A stretch of 64,000 nt of DNA from CBDHGY01 sp965263325 (GTDB taxonomy: Bacteria > Pseudomonadota > Alphaproteobacteria > Caulobacterales > Hyphomonadaceae): assembly GCA_965263325.1 (NCBI GenBank), contig CBDHGY010000002.1, positions 3,165,068 through 3,229,067 on the forward strand, in the 5' to 3' direction. This document shows positions 8,470-17,416 of this stretch, in pieces. The stretch's first letter is position 1; the number at the start of each line of letters is the position of its first letter. Below the pieces are notes generated by a model. That model did not search any database. It was not told the DNA's origin and saw only the letters and a program-made list of their open reading frames with translations. The translations under genes were made by a program, and so were the position numbers.

Positions 8470-9777
8470 ATGCCGGACACAGCAGCCCTAGGTGTAACAG
8501 ATACAACCAGTTTCTTTTCTACGGAACTTGAGATCCGCGATCCTGAGCTGTTTGCCGCAATAAAAGCGGAGCAGTCACGTCAGCAACATCAAATCGAACT
8601 GATCGCGTCTGAAAACATTGTCAGCCAGGCCGTGCTTGAGGCGCAAGGGTCGATCCTCACGAACAAGTATGCTGAGGGTTATCCTGGCCGGCGCTATTAT
8701 GGTGGGTGTGAGTTTGTTGATGTAGCGGAGAATCTCGCGCGAGATCGTGCAAAAGCGCTCTTTAATTGTGCCTATGCAAATGTTCAGCCGAATTCTGGCA
8801 GTCAGGCGAACCAGGCCGTGTTTCAATCCTTGATCAAGCCGGGCGACACGATCCTGGGCATGAGCCTCGACGCTGGCGGACATCTCACCCATGGTGCGCG
8901 CCCAAACCAGTCTGGCAAATGGTTCAATGCCGTACAGTACGGCGTAAAAAGGGATGATGATCTTATTGATTTCGACGAAGTCGAAAGTCTCGCCAAGGAG
9001 CATAAGCCGAAGCTAATTATTGCGGGCGGGTCTGCTTATCCGCGCCAGATTGAATTCAAACGCTTCCGAGAAATTGCAGATGAAGTCGGCGCATTCTTTC
9101 TTGTTGATATGGCGCATTTCTCTGGCTTGGTCGCTGGAGGACATCATCCAAACCCGCTCGACTACGCACACGTCGCAACCACGACAACGCACAAAACATT
9201 GCGCGGCCCGCGCGGCGGCATGGTTTTGACGAACGACGCCGATATTTCAAAAAAGGTAAACTCGGCCGTATTCCCTGGAATCCAGGGCGGCCCGCTAATG
9301 CACGTTATTGCCGCGAAAGCCGTGGCGTTTGGCGAGGCCCTCACGCAAGAGTTCAAAGACTACACGGCGCAAGTCATAAAGAATGCGCAAGCCATGGCGG
9401 CCGCTTGCAAGTCGTCTGGCCTCGATGTCGTATCAGGTGGGACCGACACGCACCTGGCATTGATTGATCTTCGTCCGAAGGGCGTTAAAGGCAACGATAC
9501 AGAAGAAGCGCTCGAGCGCGCCTACATTACATGCAACAAAAATGGCGTGCCGTTTGATCCTGAACCACCGAAAGTGACGTCTGGTATCCGTGTCGGATCA
9601 CCGGCGGGGACGACGCGCGGTTTTGGAGAAGCCGAATTTACTCAAATCGGTAACTGGATCGGCGAAATCGTTGAAGCGCTCGCAAGCGGTGACAGCGCAG
9701 CAACTGAGGCAAAAGTCAAAGCTGAAGTCATGGAGCTCACAGCGCGTTATCCAATCTATAATGGTCTTGGAGGCTAA
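8470..9777 (+). CDS. glyA: Serine hydroxymethyltransferase
   Basis: PLP enzyme interconverting serine and glycine while loading tetrahydrofolate with a one-carbon unit. 435 residues, full length. Seen: LIASENIVSQAV, the NKYAEGYPGRRYYGG substrate loop, VDMAHFSGLVAGG, and the PLP-lysine motif TTTTHKTLRGPRGG. It is followed with no gap by nrdR, the common alphaproteobacterial glyA-nrdR arrangement. The 254-base upstream region contains an inverted repeat that may be regulatory. Confidence 0.98.
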   Translation: MPDTAALGVTDTTSFFSTELEIRDPELFAAIKAEQSRQQHQIELIASENIVSQAVLEAQGSILTNKYAEGYPGRRYYGGCEFVDVAENLARDRAKALFNCAYANVQPNSGSQANQAVFQSLIKPGDTILGMSLDAGGHLTHGARPNQSGKWFNAVQYGVKRDDDLIDFDEVESLAKEHKPKLIIAGGSAYPRQIEFKRFREIADEVGAFFLVDMAHFSGLVAGGHHPNPLDYAHVATTTTHKTLRGPRGGMVLTNDADISKKVNSAVFPGIQGGPLMHVIAAKAVAFGEALTQEFKDYTAQVIKNAQAMAAACKSSGLDVVSGGTDTHLALIDLRPKGVKGNDTEEALERAYITCNKNGVPFDPEPPKVTSGIRVGSPAGTTRGFGEAEFTQIGNWIGEIVEALASGDSAATEAKVKAEVMELTARYPIYNGLGG

Positions 9778-10230
9778 GTGCGCTGCCCGTTCTGCTCTTC
9801 TGAAAATACGTCTGTCAAAGACAGTCGCCCAGCCGAGGATGATACTGCCGTTCGCCGCAGACGGTTGTGCGGTAATTGCGGCGGACGTTTTACAACATTT
9901 GAGCGGGTACAACTGCGGGACATCACAGTCGTCAAGCGAGATGGAAAACGCGCGCCATTTGATCGGGAACGTCTGGCCCGATCAATCCGGATTGCTTTGC
10001 GCAAGCGTCCAGTTGATCAAGACCGTATAGACCAGATGGTTTCTGGCATCGTTCGCAAACTTGAAACATCTGGTGAGGCGGATGTGTCTTCTTCTGAAGT
10101 CGGCGAACTTGCCATGGAGGCTCTTAAAGAAGTTGACCCGGTCGGATACGTCCGCTTTGCGAGTGTTTACAAGGATTTCGGTGATCCTTCGGATTTTGCG
10201 GCCTTTATCAAGGATGCTGGTGTAGAATAG
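9778..10230 (+). CDS. nrdR: Transcriptional repressor of ribonucleotide reductase genes
   Basis: 150 residues. An N-terminal zinc ribbon uses C3, C6, C31 and C34 (RCPFCSS and LCGNCGG); an ATP-cone domain (about 46-136) senses dATP/ATP. NrdR binds NrdR boxes upstream of nrd operons. The start is a GTG directly abutting the glyA stop, so translation is coupled. In many relatives ribD and the other rib genes follow immediately; here they do not, and ribE-ribBX-ribH-nusB lie 50 kb away. Confidence 0.96.
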   Translation: MRCPFCSSENTSVKDSRPAEDDTAVRRRRLCGNCGGRFTTFERVQLRDITVVKRDGKRAPFDRERLARSIRIALRKRPVDQDRIDQMVSGIVRKLETSGEADVSSSEVGELAMEALKEVDPVGYVRFASVYKDFGDPSDFAAFIKDAGVE

Positions 10231-10328
10231 GCCAGCACTTTTCGCTCCGCGAGGCCGCCGCCTTGCAGAGGGAAATACGCGAATAAGTCTGAGCCCGCCT
10301 GAGCGGCGAAGCGAAAAAAACGCAAGTC

Positions 10329-10739
10329 TCAACTCGTATCGATATAGCCCGGCAGCTCGCATGGCTGGCGGATCACCCGCGCGCGCAGTGGCAGGGGGCG
10401 CTTAAATGCGCGCTGTGAAATGTGTGCCTTGAGCCTGGCTTTCGTGCGGGCGATAAACACCAGCAGCATTTGCAGGATCACCGCGATCGGCGGTAATTGT
10501 GCGCTGTAGGGTTTGCGCGCATGAGCGGCCGGGTCTTCGGCGTCAATCTGGCAAGAAAGTTCCGCCAGTGCCATAAAGCACCAGGCCTCCAGCATCTCGG
10601 TTTTTTTCAGCGCGCGGCGCGGATCAGACGGCGCAATCAAGAGGATCTGGCGCGCAAGCGTGAACGCCATATAGAGCAGCGCCCGCCACTCCGAGGCGAG
10701 CGTGCAGGGCTTTGTGAAGCGGGCCGGCAACCGAAACAT
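10329..10739 (-). CDS. Hypothetical protein
   Basis: 136 residues, basic, with a hydrophobic helix near LPPIAVILQMLLVFIA followed by RTKARLKAHISQRAFKRPLPL. Codon third positions are GC-rich as in neighbouring real genes, which favours this strand over competing frames. No family is recognised. It is convergent with nrdR across about 100 bases and is the first gene of the accessory block between nrdR and the family 5 UDG gene. Confidence 0.5.
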   Translation of the reverse strand: MFRLPARFTKPCTLASEWRALLYMAFTLARQILLIAPSDPRRALKKTEMLEAWCFMALAELSCQIDAEDPAAHARKPYSAQLPPIAVILQMLLVFIARTKARLKAHISQRAFKRPLPLRARVIRQPCELPGYIDTS

Positions 10740-10927
10740 AGACCCAATATAGGAATAAATTCATGTGCGGCAAGGTGGGATTGCGCGAAATTCTGATTTG
10801 GGCGCAAAAGCAGACCTTCCTAAATTGACAGGGGAATGCGCTCGACACAACACCAAATCTATCTGCAAGGCCACCAACAGGGGACCGTCGCTAAAAAAAT
10901 TACGGTGATCGCGCATTGGCGTCACTT

Positions 10928-12709
10928 TTAAGGGATAGGCTGGAACGCGAAATCTCCTGCGTTCAGTCTCAAATCAACTGGCGTGAGAACAATGATACCG
11001 CTACCATCGGTGTTTGCGACATGTAGATTGGATTCCGTAAAACGACCGAGCACGGTGGTGCTGGGCACCCCGGCCCAGTATGCTAGACGTGTTTCATCAT
11101 TCGACCAAACCGGCGCTGCGTCTGTTCTCGCCTGTTCATCACCATCGAAATCTGTGATTTGAATCGGTGCGGCCTCCCCGGGGCGTTCGACATAGATATC
11201 CAAAGTTCTTTGAGTTGTCAGATTGCCGAAATAGGCAAAGTCAGATCCGTCCGGTGACCAAGCACCAAACACCTGAGCCCCGTTCGGATTCGGAAGATTC
11301 GCGCCGAGTTTAAACGGCGCAGAGTTCAAGCTAGCGAGAAACAATTCCGCATTAGCACCTGGAGACACCTCGAGTTGAGAATATAATACTTCGTCATCCG
11401 AGTTGGGGCGCACCGCAAATCTCTCAATCGCGACATTGCTATTTGTCGTGACAATCGTCTGTGATGGCGACATCGCCTTAGAGTCGCGAATAATGATGTC
11501 CTCAGTTCTATTTGAATTCTGGCGTACAAAGGCAACGCGCGATCCATCGTCGAACCACTCGCATTGCCGTTCATTTGGAAAGTTTGCAGTATCGCTGCCA
11601 ATCAGCAAATTATTGGGATACACGCCCAATGAGGCATCGCTGATGCGTATTTGCCGTGCGTTGCCAACGGGCCCAAAACTGTAACAGATTCTGGACGTAG
11701 ATGGTGCAGTCTTCAGTCCTCTCAGACCATTGGCATTCTCAACCAGCCGCGTGCTGTTCTGGCCACCGAGTGTGGTAACAAATATATTGATTGCTTCACC
11801 CACTCCGGTCGATACGACTTCGACAACTTGAAAGACGTAGTTCCCATCGGCCGACCATCTTGGCGCGACCACACCAACGCTGGCGGTTTGGCCCACCGTG
11901 CCGTTAATCTTCATTGGATTGTTGCCATCTCTGTCCACAATGTAGGTCTCCCTGCTTGTATCGCTCGGTCCGCCCGTTTGCAGCGTAAATGCGATTTGCG
12001 AACTATCTGGGGACCAAGCAAAGTCTGCCCCGACGGAACGATCATTCGTCGTACCAGCCGCGCTGACACGTACCGGCGTTCCCCCATCGACCGAGACTAC
12101 CAAGAGATCGGTTTCGCCCGTGTTAATGTCCGGCATCTGTTGGAAGGCGAGCCATTGCCCATCCGGAGACCACTTAAAAGAAAAAACGCGAGATTGCAGT
12201 CCACTCGGTGATTCCGAAAGCTGAGTAAGACCGGAACCATTATCGTTGACCAGATAGAGGTCCGCGGTCGTCACCCCCTCGGTGCCAATGAACGCAATCT
12301 TTTCCGAGCGACGATCAACTTGAATGTCGATGGTCGCCCGATCGACGGCTCCGTCATTGTCTGTGACCGTCAAGGTCGCTGTATAAAGGCCGGGCATCTC
12401 GAATGTGAATATCGCACCTTCGGTAATGGCATCTATGGTTCCGTCACTGGTAAAATCCCACTCATAAGATGCGATCGTGCCGTCACTGTCGGTTGACCCC
12501 TCGGCCGAGAAAGAGACGGTAAGCGCGGCGGGCCCGGTCGTTACATTCGTTCCGATAACGGCATTCGGCGCAATATTCGAAGGCGGCGGAGATACAGAAC
12601 TTCCACCACCACCACTACAAGCGGCCGTTAGAAGTGACAGAGCCAACGCTCCGGAGCTAACGCTGCGGTTAGGCACTGAGTGCTTTTTAGGTGAAGATAA
12701 AATAGACAT
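10928..12709 (-). CDS. PKD-domain and TolB-like beta-propeller lipoprotein
   Basis: 593 residues from the ATG at 12709, chosen because AGGAGG lies just upstream on that strand. A lipoprotein signal ends in LLTAAC followed by GGGGSS, so it is exported and lipidated. A PKD domain follows (about 45-125, with SYEWDFTSDGTIDA and TATLTVTDNDG), then repeated TolB/WD40-like blades marked SPDGQWLAF, SPDSSQIAF and SPDGSDFAYFG. Such proteins are envelope-bound binding or scaffold proteins; the ligand is unknown. Two palindromes upstream (12758-12820) are shared with the divergent lipoprotein gene. Confidence 0.85.
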   Translation of the reverse strand: MSILSSPKKHSVPNRSVSSGALALSLLTAACSGGGGSSVSPPPSNIAPNAVIGTNVTTGPAALTVSFSAEGSTDSDGTIASYEWDFTSDGTIDAITEGAIFTFEMPGLYTATLTVTDNDGAVDRATIDIQVDRRSEKIAFIGTEGVTTADLYLVNDNGSGLTQLSESPSGLQSRVFSFKWSPDGQWLAFQQMPDINTGETDLLVVSVDGGTPVRVSAAGTTNDRSVGADFAWSPDSSQIAFTLQTGGPSDTSRETYIVDRDGNNPMKINGTVGQTASVGVVAPRWSADGNYVFQVVEVVSTGVGEAINIFVTTLGGQNSTRLVENANGLRGLKTAPSTSRICYSFGPVGNARQIRISDASLGVYPNNLLIGSDTANFPNERQCEWFDDGSRVAFVRQNSNRTEDIIIRDSKAMSPSQTIVTTNSNVAIERFAVRPNSDDEVLYSQLEVSPGANAELFLASLNSAPFKLGANLPNPNGAQVFGAWSPDGSDFAYFGNLTTQRTLDIYVERPGEAAPIQITDFDGDEQARTDAAPVWSNDETRLAYWAGVPSTTVLGRFTESNLHVANTDGSGIIVLTPVDLRLNAGDFAFQPIP

Positions 12710-12757
12710 GCGGAGTCCTCCTTTGGACACAAGCAAGCCTTATCGCGGCGGCAAAGG

Positions 12758-12820
12758 GCATGGGGGTATTCCCCCATTCGAAACCAAGATATTTATCCCA
12801 ATGGGGGATTACCCCCATGC
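12758..12820. promoter_or_regulatory. Paired 16-bp palindromes in a 21-21-21 inverted repeat
   Basis: Two palindromes, TGGGGGTATTCCCCCA (12761-12776) and TGGGGGATTACCCCCA (12802-12817), have centres 41 bp apart, about four helical turns. Together with flanks they form a larger inverted repeat: arms 12758-12778 and 12800-12820 (one mismatch) around a 21-base centre. Each palindrome has the 7-2-7 layout of NarL/LuxR-type dimer sites. They lie between two divergent lipoprotein genes, and a LuxR-type regulator is encoded 0.6 kb away, which makes it the likely binder. Confidence 0.75.
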
Positions 12821-12896
12821 CGCCTACAAATCGTTTCCATTAGCTCTTGAACACCGGACATGAAACCGGATCACGCAAACGCATTAGGAGACTGAA

Positions 12897-13415
12897 ATGA
12901 AAATCGCGACCATTATCGTTGCCGGAGCCCTCGTGTTGACCGGCTGCGCAACCAAGTATCAAGTTGAAGGCAGCACCGGCGGTCAAATGCCAAAATGGCG
13001 AAGCGCCAATGTACTTGAAATTAAAGCAGCAGGTAACGGATTTACTAGCAGCTCTAAGCTCAACAAAATGGCGCTTCTCCGAGCCGCGGAGACAGCCATC
13101 GAAGCGAATTATCGTTATTTCATCGAAATTGACTCAGAGGATACCGGCAAGACTTCAACAGTAAATATGCCAGCCACGCAAACGACGACTTACACCGGAG
13201 ATTACACATCATCTGGCTACAATTCGACGTCGACCACCACCTTCAACAACAATTCTTATAACGTCTACAAACCTGGGGCCAACTTGGTTTATCGAATGTA
13301 TGAGGAGCTGCCTGACGGGGCGCGGCCGGGACAGTTTCACGACGCTTATGAAATCTATAATAGGCTTGGTAAAAAATGGATCAAAAAATTCGAACCGAAA
13401 ACGCCGCCCGTTTGA
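12897..13415 (+). CDS. Small lipoprotein, CC0125/CC1285-like
   Basis: 172 residues. A lipoprotein signal ends in LVLTGC, so the mature protein starts at Cys 17. The early segment ATKYQVEG, then GNGFTSSSKLNKMALLRAAETAIEANYRYF, resembles the small Caulobacter-type lipoprotein family called CC0125/CC1285. A Thr/Ser/Asn-rich stretch (about 98-122) follows. It has an upstream GGAG-like ribosome site and is transcribed away from the beta-propeller lipoprotein across the shared palindromes, so the two are probably co-regulated. Function unknown. Confidence 0.8.
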   Translation: MKIATIIVAGALVLTGCATKYQVEGSTGGQMPKWRSANVLEIKAAGNGFTSSSKLNKMALLRAAETAIEANYRYFIEIDSEDTGKTSTVNMPATQTTTYTGDYTSSGYNSTSTTTFNNNSYNVYKPGANLVYRMYEELPDGARPGQFHDAYEIYNRLGKKWIKKFEPKTPPV

Positions 13416-13426
13416 GATCGGTCAGA

Positions 13427-14077
13427 TCAGGTTTGCCCGAGATGGTCGAGCAGACCTTCTTTGAACGCGGCAGAGAGCAGCGCGCCAACCGATTTCGTCT
13501 CGAACTTCTCGAACAAACTGGCGCGGTGCTTCTCAATCGTCTTCGGACTGATACACAATCGATTGCCTATCTGAGTCGAGGTTAGGCCCTCCGCGATTAA
13601 ACTCAGAATTTCTCGCTCGCGCGGGGTCAGATTCCGCCCGTTGGGCGCTTCTTCCAGCAATCGAAGGATTTCCCGGTCAACATAGTTTTTGCCGACTATG
13701 ATCAGTTCTAGCCCTTGCTGAAGCTCTTTTTCACTGCAGGTCTTAAGAAATAGGCCTTCAACGCCCGCCGTTACCCAATCGGCCAGCATCCCGACGGAGG
13801 TAAATCCCGTGAACACTGCTATCGCCGTTTCAGGACTCCAGGCGCGCACTTCTGCAAAGACTTCTGCTCCATTGGCCAAAGGCATACCAACATCGAGTGT
13901 GAGGAGGCGCGGACGGTGCTTGCGACAGAGCGCGATGGCTTCAAGGCCATTCTTCGCAACACCCACAATCTCCGTACCATGCATCGCTGCGAATAGCTGG
14001 CTCAAACCATCCCGAACCATTTGGTGGTCATCCGCAATCACAATGCTTGTATTATGAGACCAAGAGTGCTCTTTCAT
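13427..14077 (-). CDS. NarL/LuxR-type response regulator
   Basis: 216 residues. A receiver domain (about 10-125) has the acidic pair D16-D17, phospho-acceptor D62 in LLTLDVGMP and the conserved Lys in LFLKT. The C-terminal LuxR-type helix-turn-helix (about 148-212) reads LTPREREILSLIAEGLTSTQIG followed by SPKTIEKHRA. It is divergent from a sensor kinase whose start nearly touches it, so the two form a two-component system. The palindromes at 12758-12820 are plausible targets. Confidence 0.94.
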   Translation of the reverse strand: MKEHSWSHNTSIVIADDHQMVRDGLSQLFAAMHGTEIVGVAKNGLEAIALCRKHRPRLLTLDVGMPLANGAEVFAEVRAWSPETAIAVFTGFTSVGMLADWVTAGVEGLFLKTCSEKELQQGLELIIVGKNYVDREILRLLEEAPNGRNLTPREREILSLIAEGLTSTQIGNRLCISPKTIEKHRASLFEKFETKSVGALLSAAFKEGLLDHLGQT

Positions 14078-14101
14078 GTATTGGGGTCCACCGGAGAAAT
14101 T

Positions 14102-16114
14102 TTGCCACGTTTAGCGACCATAGCAGCCAGTTGGCTCGGCGTCTTCTCTTTCGTTATGATTGCGATGGGGCTGAATGGACAAGTCGCTTTTGCTGATCCG
14201 CTTGACGCATCAGGGCCGCCACTATTCAAAATTCTCAAAAACGCCGAGTTCGTCCGAGAAGACTTGACCCCGCTGACAATAGACCAAGCTATCGAGCGCT
14301 ATCGTACCGGCGATTTCGCGGTCGCAAAGACGTCTACGGGTGATCCTACTCGTCCGAATAGCCCTGAATCCAAAAATTTGATCTACGGTCCTGTTTGGGC
14401 GAGGTTGGCTGTCTCTAATGACAGTGAAGACACAATCACCGCGCGGCTGGATTATCGAACGGGCGGTTGGGGGAATGTCTTAACCGCTTATCTTGCGCGC
14501 AGCGATGGCAACGTGGATCTCATCTGGCGCAACAACTGGCGCTATGAACCCTTCGGGACGTTGGCACCTAATACTCGCCTGCGCGGGTCATTTGCTTTCA
14601 CACTGGCACCCGGCGAGCAAGTCGAACTTTGGATCGACTATCCCCATGGGTTTTATCTAGGCGAAGAACTGTGGTTGCTTAAAGAGCAGGACTTTGTCGA
14701 ACGGCGAACCGGTGATGCAGGCTATGCAGCATTTCTGTTTGGTTGGCGCGCCGCACTGATTGTCGCCGTGCTGGCGTTCGCGATCATACTGCGGTCGCGC
14801 GTCGCCGCCTATTACGCGCTATTTAGTGCGGCCTTGTTCGCATTGTTTCTGCAAAATTACGGCTTTACCTACACGTATTGGGTGCAGTCGGTTGAAATCG
14901 ATTTTTTACTGTCCTTTGTTTTCGGTGGGGTCGCGTTAACGTTCTTTGGCCTCATGAGTCGGGAGTTTCTTTCAGCCCCAAAGCTATATCCGAATTTGAA
15001 CAGAGCAATCGTGTGGACAATGGTACTGGGTTGGTGTGCTGCCCTATCCGCTCAATTCCTAGGTGTGCGCCCATTGACTGAAATGCTGCTCGCGCCTGTT
15101 GTGCTGGCTTTCATGGGAGTGCTGATCTACGCGGCTTTCATTGGCGTTCGGAACCAACACAAAGGATCGCGCCTGTATCTCATCGCGACGCTTGTGCTTT
15201 TCGCAATCTGCATGTTTGGCGTTCTCGCCTGGCCGCCGTTCGACCTATTTTCCCTTCAGTTGAATGTTGATGTCACGCATCTAGGCTTTTCGATTGATGC
15301 CTTCTTGTTCGCTGGTGCGCTTGCAATGCAGGCTTTGGCGCTAAGGAAAGAGCGTGATGACGCGTTTGAAGCAGAAGTAGCTGCATTGACCGAACAAGCT
15401 AGTTTAGCCAGCAAACTTGACTCAATGACATTGCAACATGACCGCGCGGTGATTTTGGCGGAATCTCGGCGCCGTGCTTTAGCGGAAACCACGCATGATC
15501 TGAAACAACCTCTATTGTCCTTGCAAATGTCACTGCGTAACAAAAAAGATGTCGAGGCACTATCGCAAGGTGTTTCTTATCTTCGAAGCGTTGTTGATAA
15601 GACACTCGACGGTGTGCGTCCTAATCGTGACGCCCCGGTCAGTCACGAGATCGTTGTCGATCGGACAGCAAATCTCGGCGAGATCATTCGAAATGTTGCG
15701 ATCATGTTCGCCGATGAGGCACGCGAAAAGGGGCTAGAGTTTAGGTTGGTAGACAGTTCGATTGTCGTAAAGGCTGAACCTGTTATCTTGATGCGGATCG
15801 TGATCAATCTTGTTGCCAACGCTATCAAACATACCACCTCAGGCCGCGTGTTGATCGGAGCGCGAGTCAGGGGCGAGAATGCAGTGATCGAAGTTTACGA
15901 TACCGGTCCTGGGATGACCGAACGTGAGTTGCAGGAGGTATTTCAACCACATGTTTCTGGTTCGGCCTCGTCTGGTGAAGGACTAGGGCTGGCCATCGTT
16001 AGAGAACTCGCAAATGAGAGCGGACTCGATATTCAGGTGCAGTCTCAACCGAGCAAAGGGACGGTTTTTCGGATTTTAGGATTAGTGAGGGCCGACTATA
16101 ACCGACAGACTTGA
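14102..16114 (+). CDS. 7TM sensor histidine kinase
   Basis: I place the start at the TTG at 14102: GGAG lies five bases upstream and the product opens with a clean signal peptide ending AFA before DPLDASG. In-frame starts at 14021 (TTG) and 14054 (ATG) would overlap the divergent regulator gene and lack a ribosome site. Order: periplasmic 7TMR-DISM sensor region (to about 205), seven membrane helices (about 210-410), coiled coil, His-kinase dimerisation helix with TTHDLKQPL, and an ATPase domain with N box (NLVANAIKHT), G1 (DTGPGM) and G2 (GEGLGLAIV). It should phosphorylate the adjacent LuxR-type regulator. The stimulus is unknown. Confidence 0.92.
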   Translation: MPRLATIAASWLGVFSFVMIAMGLNGQVAFADPLDASGPPLFKILKNAEFVREDLTPLTIDQAIERYRTGDFAVAKTSTGDPTRPNSPESKNLIYGPVWARLAVSNDSEDTITARLDYRTGGWGNVLTAYLARSDGNVDLIWRNNWRYEPFGTLAPNTRLRGSFAFTLAPGEQVELWIDYPHGFYLGEELWLLKEQDFVERRTGDAGYAAFLFGWRAALIVAVLAFAIILRSRVAAYYALFSAALFALFLQNYGFTYTYWVQSVEIDFLLSFVFGGVALTFFGLMSREFLSAPKLYPNLNRAIVWTMVLGWCAALSAQFLGVRPLTEMLLAPVVLAFMGVLIYAAFIGVRNQHKGSRLYLIATLVLFAICMFGVLAWPPFDLFSLQLNVDVTHLGFSIDAFLFAGALAMQALALRKERDDAFEAEVAALTEQASLASKLDSMTLQHDRAVILAESRRRALAETTHDLKQPLLSLQMSLRNKKDVEALSQGVSYLRSVVDKTLDGVRPNRDAPVSHEIVVDRTANLGEIIRNVAIMFADEAREKGLEFRLVDSSIVVKAEPVILMRIVINLVANAIKHTTSGRVLIGARVRGENAVIEVYDTGPGMTERELQEVFQPHVSGSASSGEGLGLAIVRELANESGLDIQVQSQPSKGTVFRILGLVRADYNRQT

Positions 16115-16310
16115 ACATCATGGCTCTACTTTTCAGTGACTTGGCCTCGTCGCTGGTGAGACAACCTGACGTCAATAGCTGAACCGAATCCAAACACTCA
16201 TCTGCTCACGTCCAATAGCGGGAAAATCCACGATTTTCTTGTGTCCGCCTCTATGACTTCCGGATTCACTCGCTAATGACTGCTCCTGGGATAACAGAGC
16301 CACCGCTTGC

Positions 16311-16961
16311 TCAAATCAACCCCCGCGCCATTTCGAAAACATCCTCAAACATCTCTGGGGTGAGGCGGCGCGTGTTCGTATTGTAGCGGGAGCAATGATA
16401 GCTTGAGATCAGCGTCAGCGGGCGGCCCGAAAGCGCCACCTCATAGCGCGTGCCATGGCCGAAGGGGTGGTCTTTCAGCTTCAGGCCAAGTGCTCGCACA
16501 GTGGAATCGTGGCTGATCTTCCCCAGACAGATCATCACTTTCAGCTTCGCCAGCGCCTCAATGCGCGAAAGCAGGAAGGGGCGGCAGGCATTGATCTCAG
16601 CGCCAACTGGCTTGTTCTGCGGCGGCACACAGCGCACCGCATTGGTGATCATCGCGTCTTTTAGTTTCAGACCGTCATCGCGGCGCTGGTCGTATTTGTC
16701 ATTCGAGAAGCCGAATTTCGCGATCGTCGCATAGAGCAGATCACCGGCCCAATCACCGGTAAACGGCCGGCCTGTGCGATTGGCTCCTGTGACACCTGGG
16801 GCAAGGCCAATAATCAGCAATTTCGCCGTTTCCGGCCCAAAACTCGGCACCGCGCCATTGAACCAGTCCGGCTCTTTTGCCTGGCAATCTTCCCGGTATT
16901 TCACCAGCCGGGGGCAAAGGTCACAGTCTTTTGGCGCTTCGGGGGGGTAAGAATCCTGCAT
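16311..16961 (-). CDS. Family 5 uracil-DNA glycosylase (UDGb)
   Basis: 216 residues. Removes uracil, and in this family often hypoxanthine, from DNA to start base excision repair. Motif 1 is GLAPGVTGANRTGRPFTGD, close to the family 5 signature. The distal motif is SSYHCSRYNTNTRRLT, where family members more often have HPS. Four cysteines (C13, C16, C111, C126) are placed to hold a 4Fe-4S cluster. It stands alone between the sensor kinase and rpoZ. A second UDG of family 4 lies at 47.1 kb. Confidence 0.93.
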   Translation of the reverse strand: MQDSYPPEAPKDCDLCPRLVKYREDCQAKEPDWFNGAVPSFGPETAKLLIIGLAPGVTGANRTGRPFTGDWAGDLLYATIAKFGFSNDKYDQRRDDGLKLKDAMITNAVRCVPPQNKPVGAEINACRPFLLSRIEALAKLKVMICLGKISHDSTVRALGLKLKDHPFGHGTRYEVALSGRPLTLISSYHCSRYNTNTRRLTPEMFEDVFEMARGLI

Positions 16962-17060
16962 TTGCCCTAAATCACAGGGATTCTGGCCGCAGACAATGCT
17001 TGCGTGTTTCGCCAGCGCAGCATATATGTGCCCGCTCGCCCTTTAAGGAGATGTGCCCCG

Positions 17061-17411
17061 ATGGCCCGCGTGACCGTTGAAGACTGCGTAGAGCAGATTC
17101 CAAATCGTTTTGATCTTGTCCTGATGGCGGCTCACCGCGCCCGGATGATCCGCGAAGGCTCGCCGATGACGGTTGATCGCGATAACGACAAGGATCCGGT
17201 TGTGTCTCTGCGTGAAATTGCTGAGCGCTCGGTTGATCTGAAAGTGGTGACAGAAGCGCTGATCTCCAATCTTCAGGAAGTGCGCCCAGATGAAGAGCGC
17301 GAGCATGAAGAAGATCGGCTGGCTCTCGAGGCAGCCCCAACCGCGACCGAAGACGATGTCATGCGTGCCTATCAGGCCGAGCTTGAGTCTGGCCGCGACG
17401 ACCGGATGTAA
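17061..17411 (+). CDS. rpoZ: RNA polymerase omega subunit
   Basis: 116 residues from the ATG at 17061, which has AAGGAG ten bases upstream; the longer open frame from 17004 is not used. The N-terminus MARVTVEDC followed by NRFDLVLMAAHRAR is the omega signature. Omega helps assemble RNA polymerase and is needed for ppGpp response in many bacteria, which fits its position 5 bases upstream of rsh. An acidic tail (about 75-95) precedes the end. Confidence 0.97.
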   Translation: MARVTVEDCVEQIPNRFDLVLMAAHRARMIREGSPMTVDRDNDKDPVVSLREIAERSVDLKVVTEALISNLQEVRPDEEREHEEDRLALEAAPTATEDDVMRAYQAELESGRDDRM

Positions 17412-17416
17412 CTGGT

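Noticed and set aside
10497..10796. Plus-strand ORF overlapping the hypothetical gene at 10329-10739
   Set aside because: Arg-rich shadow composition, no ribosome site, and the minus frame has better codon use.
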